NCBI GenBank assembly: GCA_947475315.1
Contig: CANJMY010000013.1
Location: forward strand, 1-56,688
Origin: Pseudomonadota bacterium
GTDB taxonomy: Bacteria; Myxococcota_A; UBA796; GCA-2862545
Direction of reading: 5' to 3'
Length of the DNA stretch: 56,688 nt
Made by a program: the position numbers and the translations under genes. The notes under the pieces were generated by a model. It did no database searches. It saw nothing but the letters and a program-made list of their open reading frames with translations, and was not told the DNA's origin. Positions 40,242 to 50,765 of this stretch are shown one piece after another. Numbering within the stretch: position 1 is the first letter of the stretch; each line of letters begins with the position of its first letter.

Positions 40242-41810
40242 TTACCGAGGGCCGCGCGGGTCCACCGGGGTGCGCGGGAAGCCCGGCGCCTTGGACACAC
40301 CGGCCTCAATCGCGCCCATCACCGCCAGCGCGATGTGCTCCTCCCAGGGGCGCGCGATGATCTGCGCGGCCACCGGCAGCCCGGCGCTCCCTGCCTCAAA
40401 GCGCGCGGCCTTCTTGTCCAGCCGGTCGACCAGGTCGCCGCGCACCTGCTCGTCGTCGCGCACGGTCGACACTGGCACCACGCCTGCGGGCAGGTCGAGC
40501 AGGTTGTAGCGCATGGTGTGCCAGGCGCCGGCGCTCCAGTCGTGCGTCTCCCCAGGGATCGCGGCCGGCGTGACCGTCGGCGGCCCGACGAGCGCGTCGA
40601 TGCCGGCCTCGCGCCACGCCGCCATCTCGGCCTGCTTGAGCTCATTGCGCAGCACCACCAGCGCCCAGTGGCGGGTGACCGACTTCTCGCCGAGCGCGCC
40701 GAGCATGCGGCTGACCCGGGACTCGCCGGCGGCGCCCAGGGCCTGCGCCAGCCCCTTGCGGACGACCGAGGGCAGGCGGCCAAGCCGCGCGACCGACTTG
40801 AGCTGCGGCGTGATCGCCTCGCCCTCGATCACGGCCAGGCCGGTCTTGAAGCCGTCGGCCGACAGCAGGCCGAAGTAATCCTCGAACATGTCCCACGACC
40901 GCGGCGGCGTGTACGGCACCACCTTGACGCCCGCAGCGCGCAGCGCTTCCACCGCCTCCCGCACGGCACGACGCACGGACGCGGCCGGCGTGAAGATGCC
41001 GTCGTCCTCGTAGTAGCCGACCGTGATCTTGGACAGGTCGACGGTGGTCGGGTCGACGAACGGGATGGGCGGGACCAGCGAGTCGAGCGCGTGCTGCCGC
41101 TCCGGCGACAGCGCCTTCATCAGCATCACGACGTCGGCGACGGTGCGCGCCATGGGGCCCGCCTGCCCGCGGATCGCCTCCTGGCCGGGCTGACCGCCCG
41201 CGACGCCAACCATCGACCAGCGACCGGCCGTCGGCTTCAGGCCGCAGATGCCGCACCACGCCGCTGGGTTGCGGATCGATCCGCCGATGTCGGTGCCCAA
41301 GCCGGCAGGGGACGACCCTGACGCGATCAGCGCCGCCTCGCCGCCGGACGACCCACCCGGCACGCGGCCGGTGTTCCACGGGTTGTAGGTGGTGCCCCAG
41401 ATGTCGTTGTGCGACTCGATCGCCAGCAGCAGCTGCGGGACGTTGGACTTGCCCAGGATCACGCAGCCCGCGTCGAGCGCGGTCGCGACGAGCGCCGAGT
41501 TTGCCGTGGCCTTGCGGGCCAGGCGCGCGCGCACGCCCACGGTAGCAGGGGTGCCGACGAGCCCGAAGTTCTCCTTCACGGAGATCGGCAGGCCCGCGAG
41601 CGGCCCCAGGGCATCGCCCCGCGCGCGGGCCGCGTCCACCTGGCGGGCCGCGGCGAGCGAGGCGTCTCGGTACTGCTCGGTGAAGCCGCGGACCGCGCCC
41701 TCCACCGCGTCCGCCCGCGCGTGAAGCGCGCGCACCAGCTCCTCCGACGACACCGCACGCGACTGGAGCGCGGCCACCATCGACACCGCGGACTCTTCGT
41801 ACAGGGCCAT
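40242..41810 (-). CDS. Amidase signature family enzyme
   Basis: A 522-residue amidase. ATG 41810 follows GGAGG by 5 bases; the open frame extends further upstream without a better start. The Ser-cisSer-Lys triad is present: K79 in LPISVKENFG, and the Gly/Ser-rich signature RVPGGSSGGEAALIAS followed by GLGTDIGGSIRNPA, where the nucleophile Ser is in DIGGS. Family members hydrolyse amides or fatty-acid amides, or act in glutamyl-tRNA amidation. The absence of GatB and GatC neighbours and the fatty-acid-amide-hydrolase-like C-terminus argue against GatA. Cytoplasmic; no signal peptide. Substrate unknown. Confidence 0.92.
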   Translation of the reverse strand: MALYEESAVSMVAALQSRAVSSEELVRALHARADAVEGAVRGFTEQYRDASLAAARQVDAARARGDALGPLAGLPISVKENFGLVGTPATVGVRARLARKATANSALVATALDAGCVILGKSNVPQLLLAIESHNDIWGTTYNPWNTGRVPGGSSGGEAALIASGSSPAGLGTDIGGSIRNPAAWCGICGLKPTAGRWSMVGVAGGQPGQEAIRGQAGPMARTVADVVMLMKALSPERQHALDSLVPPIPFVDPTTVDLSKITVGYYEDDGIFTPAASVRRAVREAVEALRAAGVKVVPYTPPRSWDMFEDYFGLLSADGFKTGLAVIEGEAITPQLKSVARLGRLPSVVRKGLAQALGAAGESRVSRMLGALGEKSVTRHWALVVLRNELKQAEMAAWREAGIDALVGPPTVTPAAIPGETHDWSAGAWHTMRYNLLDLPAGVVPVSTVRDDEQVRGDLVDRLDKKAARFEAGSAGLPVAAQIIARPWEEHIALAVMGAIEAGVSKAPGFPRTPVDPRGPR

Positions 41811-41944
41811 CACCACCTCCGTGCGCGCCCCTAACGTCCGCGTCTGTCCGGGTCGCGGCGCGGTCCAGGCGGAAACCAGGACACACTGTCGAGGCATCCC
41901 CCCGTCGACCTCGGCTAGGCTGCGGGAATCGAACCGAGGCCCCG

Positions 41945-43819
41945 ATGACTGGCCCCCGCACGCTGCTGCTGTTGGCGCTCTCCGCCTGTACCGGCCTGAA
42001 CCCCACCCCCGTCGACACCGACGCGGCGGACTCCCTGGCCGACACCGACGTCGCCGCCGACGCGCCCGCCACGCTCGCTGAGCTGGCCGACGCCGACCTG
42101 GTCCTCACCGAGGTCATGCTCGACCCCGTCGCCTGCCCCAACTCGCAGTACCTGGAGCTCGAGTACCGCGGCGCCGTGCCCGCCGACCTGTCGGGCCTGA
42201 TCGTCTCCAGCAGCACGCAGAGCCGAACGCTGCCCGGCCCCATCGCCGTCCGTCCTGGCGATCGCGTCGTGCTCGCCCGCGAGCCGAGCGCGGTGTCCGG
42301 CTGCTACGACACGACCGTCGCGGCCGCCTACGACCTGACCCTCGACCCCGCGACCGACACCCTCACCCTGGGCGACGGCGCGCTGCGGCTGTTCGGTGAG
42401 GTCGACCTGACCACGCTGCCCCGCCAGCCCGGCGTCGCCGCCGAGCGGGACGACGGCGACGACACCACCTGGTGCGCCGGCACCGACGCGATCGCCGCCA
42501 CCGCAGACCTGGGCTCGCCCGGGGCGCCCAACGGCGCCTGCGGCGATGAGGACACCGACCCGCCCGAAGACACCGACCCTGGCGCGCTGCTCGCCGGCGT
42601 CGACAGCCTGTCGCCCGGAGACCTGACGATCACCGAGCTGATGCCCAACCCGACGGCCGGTGACGACACGCTGCTGGAGTACGTCGAGGTGCTCAACCAC
42701 ACGGCCGCGCCGGTGGACCTGCAGGGGCTGGTGCTGGAGGACGCGAGCACGGTGGCCTTCCGGGTCACGGGACACCCTGCCGTGGGCGCAGGCCAGCGGC
42801 TGGTGCTGGTCCGCGACCTCACCGCGTTCGCCGCCGTCTACGGCGTTACCGCAGGCGCGGTCGAGGGGATCGGCCTGAACAACAGCGGCGACCTGCTCCG
42901 GGTGTCGAACCGCCTCGGCGTGATCGACGAGGTCGACTTCCGCACGTGGAGCGTGCCGACCGGCGCGTCCTTGCAGCGCGACGAGGTCGGCGCGTGGTGC
43001 GCATCCACCACGCCGATTGGCGCCACGGCCGACAAGGGCACACCGGGCGCCGCGAACACCACGTGCGACGCCGCCGCGGACACCGACGCGGTCGGCGGCG
43101 ACCCGCCCGCCGACACCGACGCGGTCGGCGGCGACCTCGCGACCGACACCGACGCGGTCGGCGGCGACGCGCCCCCGCTCGCGCTTGCCGACCTCGCGCC
43201 GGGCGACCTGGAGATCGTCGAGTTCATGGCGGACCCGTCCGCCTGCACCGACCCGAGCGGCGAGTACGTCGAGCTTAGGGTCAGGACCACCCGCCCCGTC
43301 GACCTCGCGGGGTTGGTTCTCGCCGACGCCGTCACCCACAAGACCTTCGCCGCGTCCCACGTGGTCCAGCCCGACGCGCGCGTCCTGTTGTTCCTGAGCG
43401 GCTCGACCAACTGCTACGGGCTGGCCGGCCTGCCCTACACCGGCCTCACCCTGAACAACTCCGGTGGCGACCAGATCCGGATCGAGGACGGCGCCGGCCG
43501 CGCGCTCGACTCGCTCGACTACGGCGGCTGGCCGCTCACCACCGGGCGCTCCTGGGAGCGCGACTTCTCGGGCGCGTGGTGCCTGGGCGACGTCGACATC
43601 GCGGGCACCACCGACCAGGGGACACCGGGCGTCGCCAACGGCGCATGCCCCGGCACCGACACGGGCGGCGCGGACACGGACAGGGGCGGCGCCGACACCG
43701 ACACCGTCACGCCCGCGGGGCCGATCGGGGTCGACACGGGCGCGCACACCGGTGACACGGCGACAGCGTCTGCGGCTCGCGCGCACGCCCACGGTGTGGT
43801 GTTCGGAGGCTTCCCATAA
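41945..43819 (+). CDS. Lipoprotein with three lamin-tail domains
   Basis: A 624-residue lipoprotein (lipobox LLALSAC, Cys15). Three repeats of the lamin-tail domain (LTD) are recognised by VLTEVMLDPVACPNSQYLELE, ITELMPNPTAGDDTLLEYVE and IVEFMADPSACTDPSGEYVE at their starts. Each ends in a Gly-Pro-Gly/Asn motif (SPGAPNGAC, TPGAANTTC, TPGVANGAC). Asp/Thr/Pro linkers join them. The linker between domains two and three contains a perfect DNA tandem repeat. An acidic DTDTGG tail and a His/Ala stretch end the protein. LTDs are adhesion or cargo-binding folds often found on bacterial surface proteins and nucleases; no nuclease domain is present here. Divergent from the amidase gene. Confidence 0.9.
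   Translation: MTGPRTLLLLALSACTGLNPTPVDTDAADSLADTDVAADAPATLAELADADLVLTEVMLDPVACPNSQYLELEYRGAVPADLSGLIVSSSTQSRTLPGPIAVRPGDRVVLAREPSAVSGCYDTTVAAAYDLTLDPATDTLTLGDGALRLFGEVDLTTLPRQPGVAAERDDGDDTTWCAGTDAIAATADLGSPGAPNGACGDEDTDPPEDTDPGALLAGVDSLSPGDLTITELMPNPTAGDDTLLEYVEVLNHTAAPVDLQGLVLEDASTVAFRVTGHPAVGAGQRLVLVRDLTAFAAVYGVTAGAVEGIGLNNSGDLLRVSNRLGVIDEVDFRTWSVPTGASLQRDEVGAWCASTTPIGATADKGTPGAANTTCDAAADTDAVGGDPPADTDAVGGDLATDTDAVGGDAPPLALADLAPGDLEIVEFMADPSACTDPSGEYVELRVRTTRPVDLAGLVLADAVTHKTFAASHVVQPDARVLLFLSGSTNCYGLAGLPYTGLTLNNSGGDQIRIEDGAGRALDSLDYGGWPLTTGRSWERDFSGAWCLGDVDIAGTTDQGTPGVANGACPGTDTGGADTDRGGADTDTVTPAGPIGVDTGAHTGDTATASAARAHAHGVVFGGFP
43079..43168 (+). repeat. Coding tandem repeat, three 24-base units at 33-base period
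   Basis: Identical 24-base units start at 43079, 43112 and 43145 (each beginning GACACCGACGCGGTCGGC). They are separated by two different 9-base spacers and encode three DTDAVGGD blocks in the linker of the lamin-tail lipoprotein. Sequence identity among units suggests recent expansion or slippage, so the linker length may vary between strains. Confidence 0.85.
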
Positions 43820-43830
43820 CGACGCTGAAC

Positions 43831-44647
43831 ATGCAGCTGCTCTTGCTCGCTGTCGTCCTCGCGCCGCTCGCCTGGACCTGGGCGTTCGTGTTGTTCACCT
43901 GGAGCGTACGCGCCCGGTACGGCGCCCGCCGCGACCGCCCGCTCCCCAAGCGCACGCTGCTCGAGCAGATCGCCGTGCTTTGGCGCGAGGTCGTGGCGCT
44001 GCTGCACGCCCAGTCCTGGCACCTGTCGCTGCCGTTCACGGCCACCCACACCAAGCCGGCCGCCCCGGTCGACAACCCGGTGCTGTGTGTGCACGGCTTC
44101 ACCCAGGACGCGTCGAACTGGCGTAGGGTGCGCGCCGCCCTGCATGCTCGCGGTCGGCAGGTGGACGCGGTGAGCATGGGCTACCCGCCGCGCGCGATCG
44201 ACCGCTACGTCGACGCGCTGGAGCGGCGCACCGACGCGCTGCTCGCCACCACCCAGGGCCCGATCGACGTGGTCTGCCACTCCATGGGGGGCGTGATCCT
44301 GCGGCTGCTGCTGCGCAAGCGCCCGGACATCGCCGCGCGGCTGGGGCGCGTGGTGACGGTCGCTACCCCCCACCGGGGCACGGCCGCGGCAAAGGGTGTG
44401 CTGCTCGCCGAGACACGTCTGCTGTCTCGCGGGAGCGACGCGCTCCAGTTGTTGCCCATGCTGCCCAAGCTCGCGCCGCACGCGTTGATCGTGTCGATCG
44501 GCAGCCTGGACGACGCCACCGTCTACCCAGAGCCCACCACACGCGCGGGCGGCGCACACATCACGCTGAGTGGCCTGGGCCACGCGGCGGTGATCTCCGA
44601 CCCGGAGGGCGTGGACGCCATCGTCCGCGCCCTCCACGAGCCCTGGA

Positions 44648-44661
<14 letters not shown>
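43831..44661 (+). CDS. Lipase/esterase, alpha/beta hydrolase
   Basis: A 276-residue protein with an N-terminal hydrophobic helix (LLLLAVVLAPLAWTWAFVLF) that anchors it in the membrane or acts as uncleaved signal. The hydrolase core has the oxyanion HG motif (LCVHGFTQDASNW), the nucleophile elbow CHSMGG (Ser about residue 152) and a catalytic His in LSGLGHAAVI; the Asp is probably in a downstream VSIGSLDDATV segment. It resembles the triacylglycerol lipase / EstA group. The last 14 bases overlap the 3' end of the convergent acyl-CoA synthetase gene. Fatty acids released by this enzyme could be substrates of that synthetase. Confidence 0.88.
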
Positions 44662-46525
<1,864 letters not shown>

Positions 46526-46880
46526 GGTGGGCTCCTCGGAAGGCGGGTTACCCTGACCATACAACCGCCCCGGCCCCGGACCGCAACCGGCATTCCGTTC
46601 GGCGCGAGGTGGTGACGCCGCCCCGAGAGACCGGAGCGCCCTTCCCCGACCCGACGAATCGCCCACGTGCCAGGCCCGTCCCGGATCGCCGATAGGCCCG
46701 CGCGCAGGAAGGCGGGGCAAACCTAGGCGGTCGGCGCGACTGCGTCGGTTCGCCACCACGCCGCCAACCGCATAGCGGACACTTGCATCTGCGGTCGGCG
46801 GGGGCACGTCCAACGCGCGCTCCATTCGACCCGATCGCGGTCCGCTTAAATTTCTGCCGGTTTCGTTCTGGAGTTTCGTC
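46526..46880. other. 355-bp intergenic region between divergent acyl-CoA ligase and amine oxidase genes
   Basis: No credible ORF or RNA gene. It must hold both promoters. One AT-richer patch, TTAAATTTC (46848-46856), about 25 bases before the amine oxidase start, might be a -10 region, but no matching -35 box is seen. No inverted repeat stands out. Confidence 0.5.
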
Positions 46881-48233
46881 ATGAGCACATCGACCGATGT
46901 CGTCGTCGTGGGCGCGGGCCTGGCGGGGCTCTCGGCGGCCCGCCGGCTGGTGGACGCCGGCCTGAGCGTCGTGGTGCTTGAGGCCCGTGACCGGGTCGGC
47001 GGTCGGACCCACTCCATCGACGTGAACGGCTCGCGCATTGACGTCGGCGGCCAATGGATCGGCCCCGGGCAGACCAGCATGTACGCGCTGCTGGAGGAGC
47101 TCGGGCTGGAGACCCACCCCACGCCGGTCGGCGGCCGCCAGATCCTGGACCGCGCCGGCAAGGTGAGCGGCTACGCGGGCACCATCCCCAAGCTGGGCCC
47201 CATCCACCTGGTGCAGCTGCAGTGGGCGCTCACGCTGATCAACCGCGTGTCAGGCCGCGTCCCGCCCGACCGCCCCTGGGACACGCCCGACGCCGCCGAG
47301 CTCGACGCCATCACGGTGGACGCCTGGGTGCGCAAGTGGATCCCGAGCTCCGAGGTCCGCGCGCTGCTGCGTCCGACCATGCGCACCGTGCTCGGCGCCG
47401 ACCCGGGCGAGATCAGCCTGCTCCACTTCGCCTGGTACGTGTCGTCGGCGGGCGGCTTCATGCCCCTGGTCGACGTGGAGAACGGCTTTCAGCAGGACCG
47501 CATCGTGGGCGGCGCGCAGACCGTCTCTGAGCGGCTCGCGGACAAGATCGGCCGCGACAACATCCACCTGAACACGCCTGTCCGCGCCGTCCACCGCGAC
47601 GACGAAGGCGTCACCGTCGAGGCCGACGGCAAGAGCTGGCGCGCCCGCCGCGTCATCGTCGCCGCACCCCTCGGCCTGCTCGACCGGATCCGCTGGGAGC
47701 CCATGCTGCCCCCCATGCGCGACCAGCTTCACCAGCGCTGCCCGGTCGGCGCCACCGTGAAGGTGTTCGCCGCCTACAAGGAGTCCTTCTGGCGCAAGAA
47801 GGGTCTGTCGGGCGAGGCGGTCTGCACCGAAGGCCCCATCTCGGTGGTGTTCGACAACACCGCGCCCGGCGGCAAGCCCATGCTGCTCGCGTTCGTCACC
47901 GGCACGCCGGCGCGTGGCTGGTCCGAGCGCGACCCCAAGGAGCGCGTGGGTGAAGTGCTCAAGCTGCTCGCCAGCTACTACGGCGACGAGGCGCTCACGC
48001 CCGACTGGACGCACGAGCAGGACTGGTCGACCGAGCCCTGGTCGGGCGGCTGCCCGGTGACGCAGTTCCCGCCCGGAACCCTGTCGGTGTTCGGGCCGTC
48101 GCTGCGCAAGCCGGTCGGTCGCGTGCACTGGGCGGGCACCGAGACCGCCGAGCGCTGCACCGGCTTCATGGAGGGCGCGGTGGTGTCCGGCGAGCGGGCG
48201 GCCGCCGAGGTCCTGAAGGCCGGGAAGCGCTGA
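46881..48233 (+). CDS. Flavin-containing amine oxidase
   Basis: A 450-residue FAD enzyme. The N-terminal dinucleotide motif VVVVGAGLAGLSAARRLVDAG and the following LEARDRVGGRTHS are the hallmark of the monoamine oxidase family. The C-terminal FAD-contact motif is VHWAGTETAERCTGFMEGAVVSGERAA; the Cys there corresponds in position to the region where MAO binds FAD covalently. ATG 46881 has CTGGAG about 9 bases upstream. No signal peptide. The reaction is oxidative deamination of a primary or secondary amine; the substrate could be a polyamine, aromatic amine or amino acid. It is preceded by a 355-bp region divergent from the acyl-CoA ligase gene. Confidence 0.92.
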   Translation: MSTSTDVVVVGAGLAGLSAARRLVDAGLSVVVLEARDRVGGRTHSIDVNGSRIDVGGQWIGPGQTSMYALLEELGLETHPTPVGGRQILDRAGKVSGYAGTIPKLGPIHLVQLQWALTLINRVSGRVPPDRPWDTPDAAELDAITVDAWVRKWIPSSEVRALLRPTMRTVLGADPGEISLLHFAWYVSSAGGFMPLVDVENGFQQDRIVGGAQTVSERLADKIGRDNIHLNTPVRAVHRDDEGVTVEADGKSWRARRVIVAAPLGLLDRIRWEPMLPPMRDQLHQRCPVGATVKVFAAYKESFWRKKGLSGEAVCTEGPISVVFDNTAPGGKPMLLAFVTGTPARGWSERDPKERVGEVLKLLASYYGDEALTPDWTHEQDWSTEPWSGGCPVTQFPPGTLSVFGPSLRKPVGRVHWAGTETAERCTGFMEGAVVSGERAAAEVLKAGKR

Positions 48234-48249
48234 GCGCAGGCGTCACGCC

Positions 48250-48867
48250 TCAGCGAAGGGGCGCGAACACCACCACCACCGCCACGATCCACAAGAACAC
48301 GGCGAACCCGCGCATCACGCGGCGCAGGTGCTCGGCCGGGGCGCGGTCACGGAAGCGGTTCAGCAGGCCGATCATGGTCAGCTGCCAGGACGTGACCCCG
48401 AGCGCGAACGACAACGCGAAGACCAGCCCCATGAACGGGTTGGCGACCGGCGCGCCGTGACTCAGCAGCACGGTCGCCACCGTCCCCGAGGTGACGAAGA
48501 TGCCCGGGTTGGCGCCCGCCGCGATCAACCCGACGATCACGCCGCTTCGCTTGAAATTGTCCTCGCGCTCGCCCACCTTGGCCCGCCAGAGCATGGCGCC
48601 GACCACCACCAGGATGCCGGCCTCCAGCACCAGCCCCGCCTGCTCCAAGCCCTCGATCCGGTGCAGGCCCGCGCCCGTCACGCCGTACCAGGAGGCGGCC
48701 CCCCAGGCCGCGAACGGCAGGAAGGACCCGGCGACGATCTCCGCGGCCCGAGCCGAGCGACCATGCAGCGCATCAGACGCCACCAACGCCGCGATCGGCC
48801 CCGCGGGCGGGATCGTCAGCACGTAAGACATGGCGAAGCAGGCGACGGCGGTCAGGAACACAAGCAC
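48250..48867 (-). CDS. LysE-family-like membrane transporter
   Basis: A 205-residue protein from GTG 48867 with six predicted membrane helices (FLTAVACFAMSYVLTIPPAGP, AAEIVAGSFLPFAAWGAASW, LVLEAGILVVVGAMLW, GVIVGLIAAGANPGIFV, FMGLVFALSFALGVTSWQL, VFLWIVAVVVVF). The IPPAGP and AGANPGIF motifs repeat a helix-Pro-helix pattern, as in LysE/RhtB exporters. Weak ribosome site. Function by analogy: export of amino acids or other small solutes. It converges on the amine oxidase gene (16 bases between stops). Confidence 0.8.
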   Translation of the reverse strand: MLVFLTAVACFAMSYVLTIPPAGPIAALVASDALHGRSARAAEIVAGSFLPFAAWGAASWYGVTGAGLHRIEGLEQAGLVLEAGILVVVGAMLWRAKVGEREDNFKRSGVIVGLIAAGANPGIFVTSGTVATVLLSHGAPVANPFMGLVFALSFALGVTSWQLTMIGLLNRFRDRAPAEHLRRVMRGFAVFLWIVAVVVVFAPLR

Positions 48868-49026
48868 GTCCGGGCGACCCCTCTACCCCCGGGGGCCATG
48901 AAAATCCCACGCCAGATGTCAGGACGGGTACGTTATGGGGCGCGCGCGTCACCAAACGGTGGCGAAAACGTGAACGCCCGCCGCTATCTCCACGTGAGTC
49001 ATGCGCAGGGCCAACGAGGATCCTCG

Positions 49027-49716
49027 ATGTCGAACGGACTCTGGGCTTGGGATGTCTCCGCGCTCGTCTACGCCCGCACCTACGGTCCGCTCGCGCACCG
49101 GCTCGATGACGAGATCATCTCCGCGACCAAGGCCGCCTTCCAGGGCGGCGTGATCGTCGACTGCGGCTGCGGCCCGGGCGTCGTCACGGCCAAGCTCGCC
49201 GCCGCGGGCCCGCGCCTTGTGGTTGCGGTCGACGTCAGCCAGAAGATGCTGGACCAGGTGGCGCCCCGCGACAACGTCGTCACGCTCCAGAGCGTGGTCG
49301 AGGCCGGTACGCTCACCAAGCTCCGCGGAGAGCACGCCCCCGAGGGCTTCTCACTGATTCTCTTCAAGCGCAGCTTGTACCACCCGCATGACCAGGCGGT
49401 CGCCCTGCTGCGAGACTGCTACGCGAACCTCAAGCCCGGCGGCTCCATCGCGATCGTGCACCCCGAGGGCAGCGTGCTCCGCTATGCGTTCGGCGAGCCG
49501 ATGCGCCTGCGCAGCTACACGCCGTACCACCTGTTCAACCGCACCATCAGCCGCCTCGGCGTGGCGATCGGCGGCGAGCACTACACGACGCCCACACGCG
49601 AGGACCTGCTCGCGCTCGCGGCGGAGGTCGACTCGGCCGCCGAGATCTCGCGCATTCCGCTCGACCAGGCATGCTTCAATCTGGTCCTGATCCGCAAGCC
49701 CCTCACCGGTCCCTGA
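49027..49716 (+). CDS. SAM-dependent class I methyltransferase
   Basis: A 229-residue protein from ATG 49027 with GAGGA 7 bases upstream. Motif I is VIVDCGCGPGVVTAKLAAAG and motif II is LVVAVDVSQKMLDQV. FSLILFKRSLYHPHDQAVAL and LKPGGSIAIVHPEGSV follow as motifs III-IV of the UbiE/Methyltransf_11 type. The N-terminal WDVSALVYARTYGPLAHRLDD is typical of small-molecule or lipid methyltransferases. It overlaps or directly adjoins the lipid-kinase-like gene, so lipid head groups or quinones are plausible substrates. Confidence 0.88.
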   Translation: MSNGLWAWDVSALVYARTYGPLAHRLDDEIISATKAAFQGGVIVDCGCGPGVVTAKLAAAGPRLVVAVDVSQKMLDQVAPRDNVVTLQSVVEAGTLTKLRGEHAPEGFSLILFKRSLYHPHDQAVALLRDCYANLKPGGSIAIVHPEGSVLRYAFGEPMRLRSYTPYHLFNRTISRLGVAIGGEHYTTPTREDLLALAAEVDSAAEISRIPLDQACFNLVLIRKPLTGP

Positions 49717-49727
49717 GGGCCGTGCCT

Positions 49728-50699
49728 GTGAACTCACGGAGCAGCTCACCGCGCGCCGCGCTGGTGATCAACCCCCGGGCGCTCCGCAACCTGCGGAACC
49801 CCACCGAGCGCGAGGCGCTGCACCGCGGCTTCGAGCGGGTCGGCGAGGTCGTGGAGACCGCCGAGCCGAGCGATCTTCAGCCGCTGTTCACGCGCTGGAA
49901 GAACGAAGGCGTCGGCCTCATCGCCATCTCCGGCGGCGACGGCTCGTTCCACGCGGCCGTCCAGGCGATCTGCGCCGTGTGGCCCGCGAACGCGCTCCCC
50001 CAGCTGGTCCCGCTCCACGGCGGCACGCTCGGCGTGGTCGCGCGCGCGGTCGGCGCTCGGCCCGCGCTGGAGGCGGTGCGCCGGCTCCGCGACGACCTGT
50101 CGCACGGGCGGCCCCTCGTGGAGGTCCCGCTCGCCTCGCTGGCGGTCGGCTCGCGCGTCGGGTTCAACTTCGGGGTCGGCCTGTTCTGCACGGTGTCCAC
50201 CCGCTTCATCGAAGGCCGGAGCCGCGGCCCCACCGCCGTCTGGCGCGTTGCAGCCTCCTCCATCGCCAGCGCGCTGGTCGGCGGCGGAATGGCCCACGAG
50301 GGCTTCCAGCCCTGGCAGGGAACCATCGCGGTCGACGGCCAGCAGGTTGACCCCGCCACCATGTACGGCCTCTACGCCAGCAGCGTGGCCGACATGTGGA
50401 AGCTCCGCGGCTTCCGCAACATCCCCGCTCGGGACGACCAGTTCCGCGAGATGCGGGTCCAGGTCGGCGTGGCCGAGACGCTCCTGCGCTTCCCGGCGTT
50501 CGCGCTCGGCCTCCCCGGCGCCATACGGTCGTCCGATAACGGTGGTGCAAGCCGGATCTCGATCACCCACGAGGGGATCTTCGACTACATCTCCGACGGC
50601 GAACTCTACACCGGAGAGGGCTCCCTGGAGGTCGGCGTGGGCCCCACCTTCCGCGTGGTGAGCCCGACCGGTCAGGGCGCGCTCGTCCGGAATCCGTGA
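49728..50699 (+). CDS. Diacylglycerol-kinase-family lipid kinase
   Basis: About 323 residues. GTG 49728 lies 8 bases after GAGGG; GTG 49722 is an alternative. The N-terminal catalytic lobe has AALVINPRALRN and the ATP motif LIAISGGDGSFHAAVQ (GGDG), followed by VPLHGGTLGVVARAVG in place of the usual GGTxNxxA loop. The C-terminal lobe has GFNFGVGLFCTVSTRFIEG and a phosphate-site pattern ISDGELYTGEG, where DGE is the conserved C-terminal motif. It matches YegS/DgkB-type kinases that phosphorylate diacylglycerol or related lipids at the inner membrane. Probably cotranscribed with the methyltransferase gene. Confidence 0.88.
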   Translation: MNSRSSSPRAALVINPRALRNLRNPTEREALHRGFERVGEVVETAEPSDLQPLFTRWKNEGVGLIAISGGDGSFHAAVQAICAVWPANALPQLVPLHGGTLGVVARAVGARPALEAVRRLRDDLSHGRPLVEVPLASLAVGSRVGFNFGVGLFCTVSTRFIEGRSRGPTAVWRVAASSIASALVGGGMAHEGFQPWQGTIAVDGQQVDPATMYGLYASSVADMWKLRGFRNIPARDDQFREMRVQVGVAETLLRFPAFALGLPGAIRSSDNGGASRISITHEGIFDYISDGELYTGEGSLEVGVGPTFRVVSPTGQGALVRNP

Positions 50700-50765
50700 G
50701 CCTGCACCGCAGACCTCCACTCCGCACGCCGCCTGCGCTAGCATCCACCGCCACCAGGGGGCCGC

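Noticed and set aside
40070-40509. GAAGGAGGT at 40072-40080 on the plus strand with an open frame from GTG 40093
   Set aside because: Spacing is too long (12 bases), the product has no family features and its 3' half is antisense to the amidase gene.
40242-41810. GatA subunit of Asp/Glu-tRNA amidotransferase
   Set aside because: No gatB or gatC beside it, and the C-terminal half does not follow the GatA pattern.
46526-47161. N-terminal extension of the acyl-CoA ligase to 47161
   Set aside because: It would run antisense into the amine oxidase gene; GTG 46525 has a proper ribosome site and the usual start of the family.
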